In this document: positions 62,461 through 64,000 of the stretch, piece by piece
Layout of the letters: every line of letters starts with the position of its first letter
Numbering within the stretch: the first letter of the stretch is position 1
The notes under the pieces: model-generated
The model's input: the letters and a program-made list of their open reading frames with translations, nothing else
Told to the model about the DNA's origin: nothing
Database searches by the model: none
Translations under genes and position numbers: made by a program
NCBI GenBank assembly: GCA_910579185.1
Contig: CAJTTG010000001.1
Location: 1 to 64,000 of the forward strand
Length of the DNA stretch: 64,000 nt
Direction: 5' to 3'
Origin: an uncultured Muribaculaceae bacterium
GTDB taxonomy: Bacteria; Bacteroidota; Bacteroidia; Bacteroidales; Muribaculaceae

Positions 62461-63084
62461 TCAGTGCTTGCGGATTTGATAGGTGAATAAATCGAATTTT
62501 GAGTAGCCGAGTGCGGAGAGAGCTTTGCAGCTTTCCTCGCGGTCGGGCTCGGTATTGTAGTCAGGGATAAGGGGTAGTCGCACAATGCAGTCTTTCTGTC
62601 GTTCTGCCTCGGCGATCAAGCGTAGATTAGACAGCACACGCGAGTTATCCCTACCGGTGTATTGCCGGTAGATATCCGCGTCCATATCCTTTATGTCGAT
62701 AATCCATGAATCGACTATCGGGAGCAGAGCCTCGATATTCTCTTTCGGCACATTCAGCGATGTTTCTAATGTTAGCCTCCATGAAGGGCCACACAGTTTC
62801 CGGAAACGGCGGATAAAATCGTGGCGTAATGCAGGTTCTCCACCGCCGAAAGTCACGCCGCCGTTGGTGGCGATGAAATATAGTTCATCAATCCTGACTT
62901 CATCGTATAGCGATTGTGGTGTGTATTCTCGGAAGCGGTCACTATCGCCGAGTGATTGCGGATTCAGGCAGTATTGGCAGTGTAGCGGACAGCCGTGGAA
63001 TGCCACAAGCGTTGTCACGCCCTCGCCGTCGGTGGTGATGCGATGACGGGATATGCCAATTATTTTCGCTCGGTCTGGAGGCAT
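62461..63084 (-). CDS. Radical-SAM activating enzyme-like protein
   Basis: 207 residues with the CX3CX2C cluster motif C32-x3-C36-x2-C39 (HGCPLHCQYC), the GGEP SAM-binding loop (VTFGGGEPALRHDF), and WIIDIKDMD near the end, all typical of glycyl-radical-enzyme activases such as PflA/NrdG. No glycyl radical enzyme is visible in the window. It is operonic with the two Cys-module proteins, an association not obvious from known activase pairs. Confidence 0.87.
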   Translation of the reverse strand: MPPDRAKIIGISRHRITTDGEGVTTLVAFHGCPLHCQYCLNPQSLGDSDRFREYTPQSLYDEVRIDELYFIATNGGVTFGGGEPALRHDFIRRFRKLCGPSWRLTLETSLNVPKENIEALLPIVDSWIIDIKDMDADIYRQYTGRDNSRVLSNLRLIAEAERQKDCIVRLPLIPDYNTEPDREESCKALSALGYSKFDLFTYQIRKH

Positions 63085-63110
63085 TGAGGTGAGAGATAGA
63101 AGTTAATGGA

Positions 63111-63884
63111 TTAGTCCTGGATAAGCTGCGACAGACGTTGCTCAAGCTCGGTGGTCGAAAGTCGGGTTGTGAGCTGTCCGTTCTGGGCTATTGAGATCTG
63201 GCCTGTTTCTTCCGAAACAACTATGGCAAGGGCATCCGTAGTCTGCGCTATGCCGAGGGCTGAGCGGTGGCGGAGTCCGAGATGGCGCGGCACGTTGGTG
63301 TCGTGGCTCACAGGAAGTATGCACCCTGCCGATTTGATGCGGCCATGGGCAATGATCATGGCACCGTCGTGAAGCGGAGAGTTTTTGAAAAATATATTTT
63401 CAATCAGTCGTGAATTGATCTTTGAGTCTATTATGTCGCCGGAGTTCTCATAGCTTTCCAGTGGCATACTCTGCTCTATCACGATCAATGCGCCGGTCTT
63501 TGTTTTCGACATGTTCATGCACGCATAGACTATCGGGATGATGTTGCGGTGTATGTCAGCGTCGTTGTTTTCGCCTTTGGTTCCTTTGAAGAGCTTGCTC
63601 AGGAATCGCCAGCGTTTGCGGTCGCCAAGTTGCACAAGAAAGCGTTTGATCTGGTCGGGGAAGAGGATCACGATGATGAGCAGACCTATGCTCATGAATT
63701 TGTCGAGTATGGAGCCTATCAGGCGCATTTCCAGGATCTGTGATGCAACGATCCAAACGATGATGAATGCCAGCACGCCATAAAACAGGTTGATTGCACC
63801 GGATTCTTTCATGATCCGGTAGGTGTAGAACAGGAGCAGGGCCGCTATGGCTATGTCGAATATGTCAAGGATCGTGATATCCAT
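63111..63884 (-). CDS. cdaA: Diadenylate cyclase
   Basis: Makes cyclic di-AMP from ATP. 257 residues: three N-terminal transmembrane helices (about 10-70) and a DisA_N (DAC) domain with the diagnostic NSPLHDGAMII (DGA) and GLRHRSALG (RHR). The topology, membrane helices before the domain and no DNA-binding part, is CdaA. It lies between the folP end and the radical-SAM gene on the minus strand, the usual folP-cdaA neighbourhood of Bacteroidales. Confidence 0.95.
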   Translation of the reverse strand: MDITILDIFDIAIAALLLFYTYRIMKESGAINLFYGVLAFIIVWIVASQILEMRLIGSILDKFMSIGLLIIVILFPDQIKRFLVQLGDRKRWRFLSKLFKGTKGENNDADIHRNIIPIVYACMNMSKTKTGALIVIEQSMPLESYENSGDIIDSKINSRLIENIFFKNSPLHDGAMIIAHGRIKSAGCILPVSHDTNVPRHLGLRHRSALGIAQTTDALAIVVSEETGQISIAQNGQLTTRLSTTELEQRLSQLIQD

Positions 63885-63889
63885 AATTC

Positions 63890-64000
63890 TCAGATAAATT
63901 GGTTGTAACGCATTGTTAGTTCGACTGCTTGTTTAGCTTCTTTTACGTCATGGACACGGATCACTGATGCGCCCTGAAGCATTGCGAGTGTGTTGATCAC
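63890..64000 (-). CDS. folP: Dihydropteroate synthase, C-terminal end only
   Basis: The last 36 codons (TLAMLQGASVIRVHDVKEAK, then QAVELTMRYNQFI) are the folP C-terminus, with the pterin-phosphate-site Arg and His in RVHDV. The 5' part lies beyond the window edge. It is followed directly by cdaA. Confidence 0.85.
   Translation of the reverse strand: MINTLAMLQGASVIRVHDVKEAKQAVELTMRYNQFI

Noticed and set aside
1..64000. CRISPR arrays, rRNA genes and known riboswitch folds.
   Set aside because: No evenly spaced short repeats, no rRNA-like conserved stretches and no leader with recognisable riboswitch cores were seen; only one tRNA is present.

Overview
The window reads as a chromosomal segment of a gut Bacteroidales bacterium, most likely family Muribaculaceae or a close Bacteroidaceae relative. 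The pointers are repeated TTTG / TAnnTTTG promoters (the Bacteroidetes -33/-7 signature), families such as GLPGLI, DUF3078, DUF3737, BlaR-type M56 peptidases with TonB-like tails and 6-bladed propeller lipoproteins, and a Bacteroides-style GH57 / GT4 / debranching-enzyme operon. Species cannot be fixed from sequence alone.

Layout. 0-7.5 kb is a one-direction redox/detoxification operon: three aldo/keto reductases, a Zn-alcohol dehydrogenase, a Fe-alcohol dehydrogenase, a RibD-like reductase, a flavin reductase and a flavodoxin, several carrying signal peptides. 7.5-34.8 kb is accessory DNA bounded by an intact fic gene and an internally deleted copy of the same gene. It holds, in order: a coiled-coil membrane protein; integrase and other gene debris; an AT-rich six-gene operon (ECF-type sigma factor, coupled acidic anti-sigma-like protein, C39-like cysteine peptidase, three dynamin-like GTPases of which the middle one has a degenerate GTP site); a frameshifted IS4-type transposase and an IS66 fragment; a signalling cassette (WG-repeat protein, PP2C phosphatase, DUF1232, RelA/SpoT homologue, low-molecular-weight phosphatase, VWA protein, stub of an ADP-ribosylglycohydrolase); a MarR-GNAT pair; and a BlaI-BlaR module controlling an outer-membrane receptor, a GLPGLI protein and a propeller lipoprotein.

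34.8-64 kb is mostly housekeeping: glycogen/alpha-glucan enzymes; a DUF3078 / Crp / MATE operon; tyrS; tRNA-Gln; a C-S lyase-type aminotransferase; a second MATE pump; a DUF3737 protein; an AraC regulator divergent from a secreted decarboxylase-cupin / TonB receptor / DUF362 operon; an abundant-looking TPR lipoprotein; a cluster for a CDP-alcohol-derived lipid; a radical-SAM activase followed by two proteins sharing a duplicated Cys-rich N-terminal module; cdaA; and the 3' end of folP.

The strongest candidate for an undescribed system is the sigma / anti-sigma-like / C39 peptidase / triple-dynamin operon at about 10.6-18.2 kb: it is self-contained, ends in a strong terminator, is richer in A+T than its surroundings and is flanked by mobile-element wreckage, as defence or conflict islands are. 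A second theme is regulatory: fic, marR and araC have a -7 box only 4-5 bases before the start codon, predicting leaderless mRNAs, and fic and marR also have near-perfect palindromes overlapping the promoter.
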